Source: Chromatiales bacterium (ex Bugula neritina AB1) (GTDB lineage Bacteria; Pseudomonadota; Gammaproteobacteria; Granulosicoccales; Granulosicoccaceae). From it: DNA of 63,576 nucleotides. Below, piece after piece: positions 38,242 to 47,444 of the stretch; the first letter of the stretch is position 1, and each line of letters begins with the position of its first letter. The stretch is from the NCBI GenBank assembly GCA_001730015.1, contig MDLA01000193.1:1-63576 (forward strand), read 5' to 3'. A program made the position numbers and the translations under genes. The notes below the pieces were generated by a model, which was given only the letters and a program-made list of their open reading frames with translations, searched no databases and was not told where the DNA came from.

Positions 38242-39558
38242 ATGGCAATTGAAAAGCAACCGTCATGCGAGGATGACGAAGAACCTGCACTGTTACCTGT
38301 AGATGTCGCGTTGCAACGCCTCGCTTCAATGGTGCTTCCGCTTTCGCAGACGGAAACAGAAACAGTGGGGATACGTGAAGCACTGGATCGCGTGTTGTCG
38401 TCAGACGTGCTTTCTCCTATAGATGTCCCGTCTTATACAAATAGTGCAATGGACGGCTATGCGCTGAACAGTCGCGATCTGCCAGCCGCTGGTGAAGTCA
38501 CTCTGGCCGTGCTCGGTACCGCATGGGCAGGCAGACCGCTTGAAGTCACCGTAGCGCGGGGCGAAGCGGTAAGAATAATGACAGGCGGCATGATGCCACC
38601 CGGAACCGACACTGTAGTTATACAAGAGCATGTGCAGGCTCTATACGACACTGCAAACGAAAATCTGCAAGGCAATTCTGAAGTTACGCACATTATCGCT
38701 GATGGAACAACCGCACCCGGGCGTAACGTACGGCAGGCCGGAGAAGACATCAAAGCCGGTGAGAAAGTGATTGCCACGGGTACTCAACTGACGCCGGCAC
38801 ATATCGGTTTGCTGGCTTCCCTCGGGGTGGATCAGGTGCAGGTTTACCGCTGTTTAAAGGTTGCATTTTTCAGTACGGGAGATGAACTGCGTGCGCTTGA
38901 AACCCATGCCGGACAGGCACTGGGCCCGGGGGAATTATTCGACAGCAACCGGCATACTCTTTTTGCCATGCTCAAGCGCCTGGGCGTTACCCTGATCGAT
39001 ATAGGCGTGGTTGCCGACACAAAAGAAGCCACCCGGCAGGCATTTATCGATGCATCATCGCAAGCCGATGTGGTGATATCCTCCGGGGGAGTTTCTGCCG
39101 GTCAGGCGGATTTTGTTAGCGCCACTCTGGCAGAACTGGGTAAGGTAACTTTCTGGAAGCTGGCTATGCGCCCGGGTCGACCGCTCGCCTATGGCAAAGT
39201 GGGTGATGCACATTTTTTCGGTCTTCCGGGTAATCCGGTGGCGGTAATGGTTACATTCTATGAATTTGTCCAGCCATCAATTAAGCGCCTGATGGGGTGC
39301 ACGGAAACAGCACCGGCGCAGTTTACAGCGCGTTGTGAATCCCGCTTGAAAAAGTCTCCCGGCCGGATTGAGTATCAACGCGGAATTGTCTCTGCCGCAG
39401 CCGATGGCGAAGTAACAGTTCGTGTTACCGGTAAGCAGGGCGCAGGTCGGCTGACGTCCATGGCAATGGCTAATTGCCTGATAGTTATTCCAGCTGAAAA
39501 CGCGGGAGTAGAACCGGGTGATCCGGTAACCGTACACCCGTTTCACGGCCTGATGTAA
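38242..39558 (+). CDS. moeA: Molybdopterin molybdenumtransferase (first of two MoeA paralogues)
   Basis: About 438 aa. It inserts molybdate into adenylylated molybdopterin. 'DVPSYTNSAMDGYAL' and 'RIMTGGMMPPGTDTVVIQEH' mark domains I-II. 'DSNRHTLFAMLKRLG' and 'VVISSGGVSAGQADFVSATL' mark the MoCF-binding domain, and 'FFGLPGNPVAVMVTF' the C-terminal end of that domain. The ATG at 38242 is chosen; a TTG four codons upstream is in frame. It follows mobA by about 37 bp. A second, clearly different moeA lies at 51.6 kb. Confidence 0.95.
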   Translation: MAIEKQPSCEDDEEPALLPVDVALQRLASMVLPLSQTETETVGIREALDRVLSSDVLSPIDVPSYTNSAMDGYALNSRDLPAAGEVTLAVLGTAWAGRPLEVTVARGEAVRIMTGGMMPPGTDTVVIQEHVQALYDTANENLQGNSEVTHIIADGTTAPGRNVRQAGEDIKAGEKVIATGTQLTPAHIGLLASLGVDQVQVYRCLKVAFFSTGDELRALETHAGQALGPGELFDSNRHTLFAMLKRLGVTLIDIGVVADTKEATRQAFIDASSQADVVISSGGVSAGQADFVSATLAELGKVTFWKLAMRPGRPLAYGKVGDAHFFGLPGNPVAVMVTFYEFVQPSIKRLMGCTETAPAQFTARCESRLKKSPGRIEYQRGIVSAAADGEVTVRVTGKQGAGRLTSMAMANCLIVIPAENAGVEPGDPVTVHPFHGLM

Positions 39559-39564
39559 TCCCCT

Positions 39565-39816
39565 GTGGAATGCCGCCGCAATTGTGGTGCCTGCTGTATT
39601 GCACCGTCGATCGAAACCCCTTTTTACGGAATGCCCAAAGGCAAGCCCGCGGGTGATCGATGTGTGCACCTGGGAGACGGTGAAGGCTGCCGCCTTTTTG
39701 GAGATGCGCGCCGCCCGGCTTTTTGCGTTGCCTTGCAGGCGAACCTGGAAATGTGTGGTGACAACCGCGAGTATGCGATGCACTACTTGAGTCGCCTCGA
39801 TCAATTGACCCGTTAG
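39565..39816 (+). CDS. YkgJ family cysteine-cluster protein
   Basis: A short (83 aa) protein with Cys residues in the pattern of the YkgJ/CxxxCxxCC family: 'CRRNCGACCIAP' near the start, 'RCVHLGDGEGCRLF' in the middle and 'PAFCVALQANLEMCGDN' near the end. The cysteines probably bind a metal or Fe-S cluster. A GTG start lies 6 bp after the moeA stop, so it is translationally close to moeA. The function of the family is not known. Confidence 0.87.
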   Translation: MECRRNCGACCIAPSIETPFYGMPKGKPAGDRCVHLGDGEGCRLFGDARRPAFCVALQANLEMCGDNREYAMHYLSRLDQLTR

Positions 39817-40039
39817 GCGATTCATTCCCGTCCAGGTTCCGGCAGCCAATGTTCCTGCTGGCTTCACCGATCCGGTCAGCTGTTATGCAACCGGGTGTCA
39901 GCGATTAATTTTACCTATCAAAATTCTGACACTTCCCGACCAGCGTCTATACTCATATCAGCGCTGGCTGCTTTTTGCGCAAATGGATCGATGCATGGAT
40001 CAAAAAAAAAAACAATAACTGCAAAAATGAAGCATTCCT

Positions 40040-41950
40040 ATGTCTAACTCTATTGAAAGCACTCCAATTCTGGTGGTAGATACTTCCACAGCGATGCTGC
40101 ATGTACTGAAGAGCTTTGCTGATAAGAACGGTTATGAAGCTGAATGCTATTCGGGGCCGGCAAATGCGTGCAGTGCGCTCGGTGACCGGTTTCAGAGCTT
40201 CGATAGCGATTATCGCTGCGTAATAATTGGATGGCCTGAGGGCAGGCCCGAAGTGATGGCGGATTTGCTGACACTGCTGCGATCACCGGATCATCGGGAT
40301 TTGCCGCTGATTATTGTGAGCCAGGAGCTGAACGAGGGAGTTCAGTTGCTGGTGAAGCGCCGACCTAAAACCCGGGCTCTGCTGTGGAAAGACTATCAGC
40401 AAGCGGCAGAAATTATTGATCGATTAGCGCCCGCGCTACCGCGTCAGCTGTTGCAGGATAAATCAGAGACGAGTCATAGCACAGCTACCGGCGGTATCGA
40501 TCAGCCACCGATAACTCGTGAAAGAGCTACTGCGCCCAGGGCTCTGTTACTCGACGACAGCCCGTCCGTTTGCCATTCACTGAAGAATATTATGGAGGCG
40601 AATGGCTACCGGGTGACTGTCGCTTCAACCATAAGCGAAGGAAAGATAGCGGTAACAAAAAGCCTGTTTGACTTTGTTATTACCGATTTTTTTCTGCGAG
40701 GTGAAAGTGGTGAGGAATTTTGTCGATTTCTGCAATCGTCTGACTCTAAAGAGATCGCAAGGAAACCGGTTTGCATTGTGGTAACCAGCAAATATTCTGA
40801 CGCAATTATAAAGCGCTCGCTTGCCGTCGGGGCCGCCGCCTGCTTTCACAAAAATGAATCAACCGAATTGTTGTTTGCACGAATCGACGCTTTAGTGGCT
40901 GCATTGCCGGAACCCTCTGCTCCGGTTTTTGATGAAAAACTGTTCTCCCAGATATTGCAATTCACCAATGAACCGGCATTGCTGCTGGACGCTGAGGGCA
41001 TTGTGTTGAGTTTAAATACAAGTGCACAGGCGATACTGTCAGCAGACCGATCCAGTACCCTGATCGGTGTCGATTTCGGGCAAGAAATTTCGGGTGCGCC
41101 GTTCGACTCAAACGCAGCAGGTGTGGTGGCAGCGCAATTCAAGACAGCTGCCGACATCAGTCTTCCGGTAAATTTCAGGTCCAGAAATATAGTGACATCT
41201 GTTAATTCGCAAAGCCTGACGCTGATTACCTTCACCCCGGCGCCGGTGGAACAATCCGGTGATACTGATAAAGTTGACGATGAAGCCAGTATCAACGCGA
41301 GCGAAACACCAAAATCGTCGCGATCACCCGACGTAGAGTCTGTGGAATCAAGTGGCACACCAGAGTCTGTAGAGCACACAGAGTCAGATGAGCAAACTGG
41401 CAATTCGCACAGTACGATTGATTCAATGCTTCAGCACATGAAAAAAAATCCGGGCCCGAAATACTTTGCCCTGATGATGGATATTCAGCTAATCGGAATT
41501 ACCGGGGATCGATTAAGTGTGGGAGAAAGTGAGCCGATTCTGAATATGATCATCGATTCGTATCGCAAGCTTTATACAAAGGAAAACTCACTGGCCTATG
41601 TGGGTGAGGGACAGTTCGTATTTTTTATAGCTACCCGGGGAATGCAGGATGCCCTGGTACTGGCGCGCAAGTTATTGCAGATAACACCGCAGATGCTCAA
41701 GTACCTGAACAACATGAGTCTGGTATCTCACGGCGCAGTTCTAACACTTGACGATGCTTCTGTTAAGGGTGAATCGGTGCAAGTGGAAATGGATCAGGCT
41801 ACGGTATTACAGCAATGTCGCACTGCTTGTGCGAAAGTGCGGCGAGCTGGCCGGGATAATGCGGCGCTGGTGTTGTCACTGAATCAGTACCTTACTTCAT
41901 CCACAGCGGCAAGCGCTCCTCGCGTGCGGTCAGTAGAAGAATCCGCTTAA
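40040..41950 (+). CDS. Multi-domain signalling protein: two receivers, PAS-like region, degenerate GGDEF
   Basis: 636 aa. The first receiver (about 8-130) is degenerate: the phospho-acceptor position reads Gly ('VIIGWPEG', Gly64). The second receiver (166-290) keeps the acidic pair ('LLLDDSPS'), acceptor Asp216 ('VITDFFLRG'), Thr/Ser249-250 and Lys271. A PAS-like segment (about 302-400) follows, then a Ser/Glu-rich acidic linker (403-460) and a GGDEF-like fold (about 470-620). The signature site there is 'AYVGEGQFVFFI' (521-526), not GGDEF, so diguanylate cyclase activity is unlikely. It may act as a c-di-GMP or protein-binding adaptor. There is no DNA-binding or membrane segment. Confidence 0.82.
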   Translation: MSNSIESTPILVVDTSTAMLHVLKSFADKNGYEAECYSGPANACSALGDRFQSFDSDYRCVIIGWPEGRPEVMADLLTLLRSPDHRDLPLIIVSQELNEGVQLLVKRRPKTRALLWKDYQQAAEIIDRLAPALPRQLLQDKSETSHSTATGGIDQPPITRERATAPRALLLDDSPSVCHSLKNIMEANGYRVTVASTISEGKIAVTKSLFDFVITDFFLRGESGEEFCRFLQSSDSKEIARKPVCIVVTSKYSDAIIKRSLAVGAAACFHKNESTELLFARIDALVAALPEPSAPVFDEKLFSQILQFTNEPALLLDAEGIVLSLNTSAQAILSADRSSTLIGVDFGQEISGAPFDSNAAGVVAAQFKTAADISLPVNFRSRNIVTSVNSQSLTLITFTPAPVEQSGDTDKVDDEASINASETPKSSRSPDVESVESSGTPESVEHTESDEQTGNSHSTIDSMLQHMKKNPGPKYFALMMDIQLIGITGDRLSVGESEPILNMIIDSYRKLYTKENSLAYVGEGQFVFFIATRGMQDALVLARKLLQITPQMLKYLNNMSLVSHGAVLTLDDASVKGESVQVEMDQATVLQQCRTACAKVRRAGRDNAALVLSLNQYLTSSTAASAPRVRSVEESA

Positions 41951-42316
41951 TGGATATTATTTGTACTGTAGGCTTCAAAAAGTCTATTGATCGAGTTTGG
42001 AAGTTCAGGGCGCTATATCTGCCCTGGTGTAGCATAAAATTTCCAGTTCAGAAGCTTATAGAGAGCTGTATAAAAGGCGATGCACGGAGTTTTTACTTGA
42101 TTGAGCTCAGTCATTCTAAATGAAATACAGGGAAAACGAGCGCAGCATCCTCAAGTGCTGCTGTAGAAGTAGCGCAGCGATTCCGGGCTGGAATTTAATG
42201 CAGCCCGGAGTCTATATGCGGCAGCGTTAGCCTGACATATTCATGGCAGGAAACCTCCGGCAGAGCGATCAGCCCGAATAATCGGGTACAGGTTTTATCC
42301 TAGATATATTTTATAG
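41951..42316. other. 366-bp intergenic region with a strong stem-loop
   Basis: It lies between the REC-GGDEF gene and the 3' end of valS. A perfect 8-bp stem with a 10-base loop (CCGGGCTG/CAGCCCGG) is at 42183-42208. A weaker GCAGC/GCTGC pair lies just before it, and a CCCGA/TCGGG pair at about 42273-42286. None is followed by a T-tract. There is no plausible ORF. A structured RNA or bidirectional attenuating element is possible but not shown. Confidence 0.45.
42183..42208. other. Perfect 8-bp stem-loop
   Basis: CCGGGCTG, ten-base loop GAATTTAATG, CAGCCCGG. The stem is GC-rich and exact. It could weakly stop transcription from either side but has no U-tract on either strand. Confidence 0.5.
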
Positions 42317-45112
42317 TTACAGGGCTTCAATTCGGCTGCGCTGCTGTTCGAGTTGTGTCAACGCAGTAATTGCTTCCTCCAGTTTTTCTTTCTCCTTGTT
42401 TACCACGGCAGCTGGCGCTTTAGCAGTAAAGTTTGCGTTATTCAGTTTACCCTCCAGGCGTGATTTTTCTTTCACTAGCTTGTCACTTTCACGAATAAGA
42501 CGAGCAAGTTCAGCTTCTTTGTCTATAAGGCCGGCCAGCGGAATTAGAAGCCGCATATCACCGACCAGAGCGGTTGCAGATTCGGGGGCTTTTTCATCCT
42601 TGTTCAGCACTCTGATTTCAGAGGTTCTGGCCAACGCTGATAAAAGTAGTGTGTGTGAATTTATGCGTTCAATGTTCTCTGCCGATGCATTCTCACACAG
42701 CACTGGCAGTAGTTTTCCGGGTTTAATATCCATTTCTGCGCGAATACGCCTGATTCCCAGAATAAATGTTTTCACCCAGTCGATTTCGGTAGTGGCCTTT
42801 TCGTCAATTTTTTCCGGCTGAGCCACAGGCCAGGGCTGGCGCATGATTGTATCGCCGGTTTTGCCCGCTTTCGGTGCGACTTTCTGCCACAATTCTTCAG
42901 TGATATACGGCATGATCGGGTGACTCAAACGCAGCAGTACTTCAAGTACCTGAACCAATGTTTGGCGTGCGCCGAGTTGCTGTGCGCTTCCCGCGTTACC
43001 GTTTAGCACCGGTTTTGAAAGTTCCAGATACCAGTCGCAGTACTCATTCCAGGCAAACTCGTATATATCCTGTGCTGCCAGATCGAGTCGGTAGTGATCG
43101 AGATGATCAGTTACGTCCTGTTCCAGTTTTTGCAATTGAGAAATGATCCATCGATCAGCAAGATTCAATTCTGCCTCACCGCCTGAGGGCAGATCATCGA
43201 CGTTCATCAAAACATAGCGGGTGGCATTCCAGAGCTTATTGCAGAAATTGCGATAGCCTTCGACTCGTTTTAGATCGAAGCGGATATCACGCCCGGTAGA
43301 GGCGAGCACCGCAAAGGTGAAACGTACTGCATCAGTGCCGTATCCATCTATACCGTCTGCAAATTCCTTGCGGGTCTGTTTTTCTATCTTTGCCGCAAGA
43401 TGCTCCTGCATCATGTTGCCGGTTCGTTTTTCAACCAGGCTTTCGAGGTCTATGCCATCGATGATATCGAGCGGATCAAGCACGTTGCCCTTTGATTTTG
43501 ACATCTTCTGGCCGTTGGCATCGCGCACCAGCCCGTGGATGTAGACTTCGCGAAAAGGCACCTGGCCATCCATGAATTTAACCCCGAACATGATCATCCG
43601 GGCAACCCAGAAAAATATAATATCGAAGCCGGTGACCAGCACACTGGTCGGGTACCAGGTAGCGAGTGCATCGGTTTTTTCAGGCCAGCCGAGTGTCGAA
43701 AAAGGCCAGAGACCAGAGGAAAACCAGGTATCGAGAACATCATTGTCCTGTCGCAGGGGATAGTCGTCAGACAAACCGTATTTTGAGCGCACCGCGGCTT
43801 CCGTCTGGGCAACATAGATATTGCCGTCGTCGTCGTACCATGCCGGAATCCGGTGTCCCCACCATATCTGTCGGCTGATGCACCAGTCTTCGATGTTCTC
43901 CAGCCATTGGTAGTAGGTCTTTGACCAGTTCCCGGGTACAAACTTGATATTTCCGCTGCGAACCGCTTCGATAGAAGGAATGGTTATCGCCGTTTTGCCG
44001 CCGGGGCGTCCGTCGTCGAGGGTTTCCCGCGTGAGATCAACGTACCATTGATCTGTCAGGTAGGGCTCGACTACCGAGTTCGATCGGTCGCCGCGGGGTA
44101 CCATCAGCTTGTGATCATCAATGCGTTCGATTAAATCCTGTGCGGTGAGATCATCAACGATTCGAGCACGGGCAACGTAGCGATCCAGCCCCTGATACTG
44201 AGTGGGCGCGTTGTCGTTGATCGCTGCGCTATCGGTAAATATATTGAAAATTTCAAGATCGTGTCGCTGGCCCATTGCGTAGTCGTTGAAATCGTGTGCC
44301 GGGGTGATTTTTACACAGCCAGAGCCGAACTCGGGATCAACATAGTCGTCGGCAATAACAGGAATTTCACGTCCGACCAGTGGAAGCGTAATCATTTTGC
44401 CGATCAGATCTTTGTAACGTTCGTCATCGGGATGCACTGCAACAGCGGAATCGCCGAGCATGGTCTCGGGACGGGTGGTTGCGACAATCAGATGCCCGCT
44501 GCCATCAGACAGCGGATACCGTAAATGCCATAGATGACCGTTTTCTTCTTCGCTGAGCACTTCAAGATCGGACAAAGCGGTGTGCAGTACGGTATCCCAG
44601 TTCACCAGGCGCTTACCGCGGTAAATCAGTCCTTCATCATAGAGTGAAACAAACACTTCGCGCACAGCATGTGACAACCCCTCATCCATAGTGAAGCGTT
44701 CACGATTCCAGTCGGGCGAGGCACCCATACGGCGAAGCTGGCGGGTAATGTGACCGCCGGATTCCTCTTTCCATTCCCAGACTTTATCGATAAATGCTTC
44801 ACGGCCCAGATCGTGTCGACTCTGCTGCTTCGTGGCCAGTTGTCTCTCGACCAGCATTTGCGTTGCAATACCGGCGTGATCTGTACCGGGCTGCCACAGC
44901 GTATTGTCGCCTTTCATGCGGTGGTATCGGATCAGGGTATCCATCACCGTGTCCTGGAAAGCGTGGCCCATGTGCAGCGTACCCGTGACATTGGGTGGCG
45001 GAATCATGATGCAGTACGGAGAGCCGTTGCCGTCCGGTACAAAATGATTTTCTCGCTCCCAGTAGTCGTACCAGCTCTGCTCGATCGCTGTGGGGTTGTA
45101 GGTTGTATCCAT
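42317..45112 (-). CDS. valS: Valyl-tRNA synthetase
   Basis: A 931-aa class I synthetase. It has the HIGH motif as 'HMGH' in 'PPPNVTGTLHMGHAFQDT' and KMSKS in 'NGQKMSKSKGNVLDP'. The CP1 editing domain lies between them ('IVATTRPETMLGDSAVAVHP'). The C-terminal coiled coil ('LARLIRESDKLVKEKSRLEG') completes the family architecture. It is the last gene of the pepA-holC-valS series, an order conserved in gammaproteobacteria, with a 179-bp gap after holC. Confidence 0.98.
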   Translation of the reverse strand: MDTTYNPTAIEQSWYDYWERENHFVPDGNGSPYCIMIPPPNVTGTLHMGHAFQDTVMDTLIRYHRMKGDNTLWQPGTDHAGIATQMLVERQLATKQQSRHDLGREAFIDKVWEWKEESGGHITRQLRRMGASPDWNRERFTMDEGLSHAVREVFVSLYDEGLIYRGKRLVNWDTVLHTALSDLEVLSEEENGHLWHLRYPLSDGSGHLIVATTRPETMLGDSAVAVHPDDERYKDLIGKMITLPLVGREIPVIADDYVDPEFGSGCVKITPAHDFNDYAMGQRHDLEIFNIFTDSAAINDNAPTQYQGLDRYVARARIVDDLTAQDLIERIDDHKLMVPRGDRSNSVVEPYLTDQWYVDLTRETLDDGRPGGKTAITIPSIEAVRSGNIKFVPGNWSKTYYQWLENIEDWCISRQIWWGHRIPAWYDDDGNIYVAQTEAAVRSKYGLSDDYPLRQDNDVLDTWFSSGLWPFSTLGWPEKTDALATWYPTSVLVTGFDIIFFWVARMIMFGVKFMDGQVPFREVYIHGLVRDANGQKMSKSKGNVLDPLDIIDGIDLESLVEKRTGNMMQEHLAAKIEKQTRKEFADGIDGYGTDAVRFTFAVLASTGRDIRFDLKRVEGYRNFCNKLWNATRYVLMNVDDLPSGGEAELNLADRWIISQLQKLEQDVTDHLDHYRLDLAAQDIYEFAWNEYCDWYLELSKPVLNGNAGSAQQLGARQTLVQVLEVLLRLSHPIMPYITEELWQKVAPKAGKTGDTIMRQPWPVAQPEKIDEKATTEIDWVKTFILGIRRIRAEMDIKPGKLLPVLCENASAENIERINSHTLLLSALARTSEIRVLNKDEKAPESATALVGDMRLLIPLAGLIDKEAELARLIRESDKLVKEKSRLEGKLNNANFTAKAPAAVVNKEKEKLEEAITALTQLEQQRSRIEAL

Positions 45113-45291
45113 CGTAGTTCTATTAATGCTGTGTGTTTAAAAAAACAGGTGAGGTGAAGTTGCATGGCTTACAGAGTAGCCCTGTGCTGTGATTCAACGG
45201 AATCAGAACACAAATCCATTACCTGTGGTCTCGCCACTCTTATAATGGTAAGACAATCACCGTAATGAAGACTATAGAGGCATAATTGCGG

Positions 45292-45699
45292 TTAGCCCAG
45301 TGCCAGCTCGGGTTGAATTTCAAAGTGGCGTAAGGGATACCCTCTCTGCTGATAGTAGCGATACCGCTCACGACCCATTATGCGGGTGTTGTTTTCCGCA
45401 TGAACAACTTCCAGAGTGGTTTCAAAGCTGCTGAAAAAGTGGGGCACCTCGTTTGATAAATTCAGCAATACCTGCTGATTCAGATCTGGCTCGCCTTTGT
45501 GGTCAATAGATACTTTTTCGTCGTTATCGCCGAGAGACCCTGATAGCTTTTCCATCAGCAGCCGTGTGTGAGCGGCACAGCTGGTATGGATATGAACAGA
45601 CTTTCCGCGCATCAGAGTCTGTAACAGCAATTGCTTTGCGTACGACCAGCGTTGCTCAAGATCATCACTGGCCAGAATGTAAAACTGGATTTTTGTCAT
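45292..45699 (-). CDS. holC: DNA polymerase III chi subunit
   Basis: A 135-aa clamp-loader accessory protein that contacts SSB and psi. The family start 'KIQFYILASDDLEQRWSYAK' and the C-terminal 'RERYRYYQQRGYPLRHFEI' are clear. It starts 15 bp after the pepA stop and precedes valS. This neighbourhood supports the call for a short, divergent family. Confidence 0.93.
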   Translation of the reverse strand: MTKIQFYILASDDLEQRWSYAKQLLLQTLMRGKSVHIHTSCAAHTRLLMEKLSGSLGDNDEKVSIDHKGEPDLNQQVLLNLSNEVPHFFSSFETTLEVVHAENNTRIMGRERYRYYQQRGYPLRHFEIQPELALG

Positions 45700-45714
45700 T
45701 GCGGATTGGCGACT

Positions 45715-47199
45715 TCAGGTACAGCGATTCAAAATAAATTCCATCAGTAGCGGAACCGGTCTGCCGGTTGCGCCTTTAGCAGCTCCCTGCCTCCATGCAA
45801 CGCCGGCGATGTCCAGATGCGCCCAGCGATAGTCTTCGGCAAAGCGGGATAAAAAGCACCCGGCAGTAATAGAGCCCGCTGCCCGCCCGCCGATATTAGG
45901 AATGTCAGCGAAGTTACTCGATAACTGTTTCTGGTATTCATCCCACAGTGGCAAGCGCCAGCATTTATCGGCACTGGCGATGCCGGCATCGTAGAGTTCG
46001 TTGGCCAGTTTGTCGTCGTTACTCATCAGGCCGGTAGTATGATGCCCGAGAGCAACAACAACAGCGCCTGTCAGTGTGGCGATATCAATGACAACATCGG
46101 GCTTGTACTTGCCGATATAAGTTAGTGCGTCACACAGAACCAAGCGGCCTTCAGCGTCGGTATTGAGTACTTCAATTGTCTGGCCGGACATCGATGTAAC
46201 GATGTCACCGGGTTTGGTTGCCCGGCCACCCGGCATATTCTCCGCGGCGGCCACCACGCCGACAATATTAACTGGCAGCGCCAGCTCGGCTACAGCACGC
46301 ATGACACCGAAAACACTGGCGGCGCCGCACATATCGTATTTCATTTCATCCATACCGGCGGACGGCTTCATTGAAATCCCGCCCGTATCGAAGGTGACAC
46401 CCTTGCCGACAAGTACAATGGGTTTTTGATTTGCTTTACCGCCTTTGTATTCCATGCAAATCATTTTTGCCGGTTCAGCACTGCCGGCAGATACGCTAAG
46501 CAGAGATCCCATTTTCAGCTTTTCCATCTGCGCTTCACTAAGCACGGTCACTTTTAGCGAAGCGTGCTGTTTTTTCAGAGTCTTTGCATGTTCAGCGAGG
46601 AAAGTCGGTGTGCAGAAATTCGCAGCCATGTTGCCCAGATCGCGGGTGGTCTGCATGCCATTGGCGATCGCGACACCTCTGCCAGCTCCGGTTTCTGCCA
46701 GCCGGTTATTTTTTTTATCTGCTATGTGCAAAGAAAGCTTGTACGGTTTCCGGTCTGCTTTTTTACTTTTGTGCTGATCAAAATGATACTGGTTAATTAC
46801 CATTTCACGCGCAACAGACCGGGCTGCCCAGTCAACAGGTTTAGTGTCGACGGCAATATCAGTCAGACAGCTGGTGGCATCCTTTACCTTTGCCTGGTTA
46901 AGTGCTTTTGCCTGTGCAGCGGCCATACGGTCAAAATTTATGGCGTTGGTTGAAGGTGCCCCGCCGCTACTGACCAGTAGCAGTCGCTTTGCCGTAATAT
47001 TCGGAACCTTGTGAAGCAACAGGGTTGAACCGGCTTTAGCTGACAGATCGCCCTGCTTGAGGATATCCGTGATATAGCCGCTGCTGGCGTTGTCGATGCT
47101 TCTGGCACACCCGGTTAGTTTCTTCGGATCTCCGATCGGCAGTACCAGACAGCTTGTTTTAAGTTTTACCGGGTCAGCATTGGTCAAAGAGATTTTCAA
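45715..47199 (-). CDS. pepA: Cytosol (leucyl) aminopeptidase
   Basis: A 494-aa M17 metallo-aminopeptidase. The C-terminal catalytic domain has the signature 'NTDAEGRLVLCDALTY' and the zinc/lysine region 'GKGVTFDTGGISMKPS'. The N-terminal domain is shorter in conservation but present. In E. coli PepA also binds DNA in XerCD resolution and carbamoyl-phosphate operon control; whether it does so here is unknown. It is first in pepA-holC-valS and divergent from lptF. Confidence 0.96.
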   Translation of the reverse strand: MKISLTNADPVKLKTSCLVLPIGDPKKLTGCARSIDNASSGYITDILKQGDLSAKAGSTLLLHKVPNITAKRLLLVSSGGAPSTNAINFDRMAAAQAKALNQAKVKDATSCLTDIAVDTKPVDWAARSVAREMVINQYHFDQHKSKKADRKPYKLSLHIADKKNNRLAETGAGRGVAIANGMQTTRDLGNMAANFCTPTFLAEHAKTLKKQHASLKVTVLSEAQMEKLKMGSLLSVSAGSAEPAKMICMEYKGGKANQKPIVLVGKGVTFDTGGISMKPSAGMDEMKYDMCGAASVFGVMRAVAELALPVNIVGVVAAAENMPGGRATKPGDIVTSMSGQTIEVLNTDAEGRLVLCDALTYIGKYKPDVVIDIATLTGAVVVALGHHTTGLMSNDDKLANELYDAGIASADKCWRLPLWDEYQKQLSSNFADIPNIGGRAAGSITAGCFLSRFAEDYRWAHLDIAGVAWRQGAAKGATGRPVPLLMEFILNRCT

Positions 47200-47444
47200 A
47201 GTGTGTCCTCTCGATTGTATAAAACGATGCGGCAGGCGATATGTTTAGAGGTTGCAATGGATCAGTTCACGGGTGCGGGAGTAAGTGATCCTGTGCATCT
47301 CAAACGGCTTCCGGTGACGCAAACAAAGCTCAGGGGAGTGCCCGTTTCCCAACGCACAAGTAACAATGTTACTGGGTTTGCTATGATCACGCACGTACTT
47401 TGAATTTATAGTGAAGCAAGCGTGGCCACAACCAAGTCTTTAAA
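47200..47444. promoter_or_regulatory. Divergent pepA / lptF control region
   Basis: A 245-bp non-coding region between divergently transcribed conserved operons. It must hold promoters for both. No clear -35/-10 pair could be picked with confidence. Confidence 0.4.

Noticed and set aside
39277..39867. 196-codon minus-strand frame across the moeA end and ykgJ
   Set aside because: It overlaps two genes with clear motifs and has no plausible function or ribosome site.
40846..41403. 185-codon minus-strand frame inside the REC-GGDEF gene
   Set aside because: The plus-strand frame has three recognisable domains across this stretch; the antisense one has none.
45113..45291. Possible small RNA or tRNA between holC and valS
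   Set aside because: No tRNA-like T-arm sequence or convincing fold and terminator were found; it reads as a plain intergenic gap.
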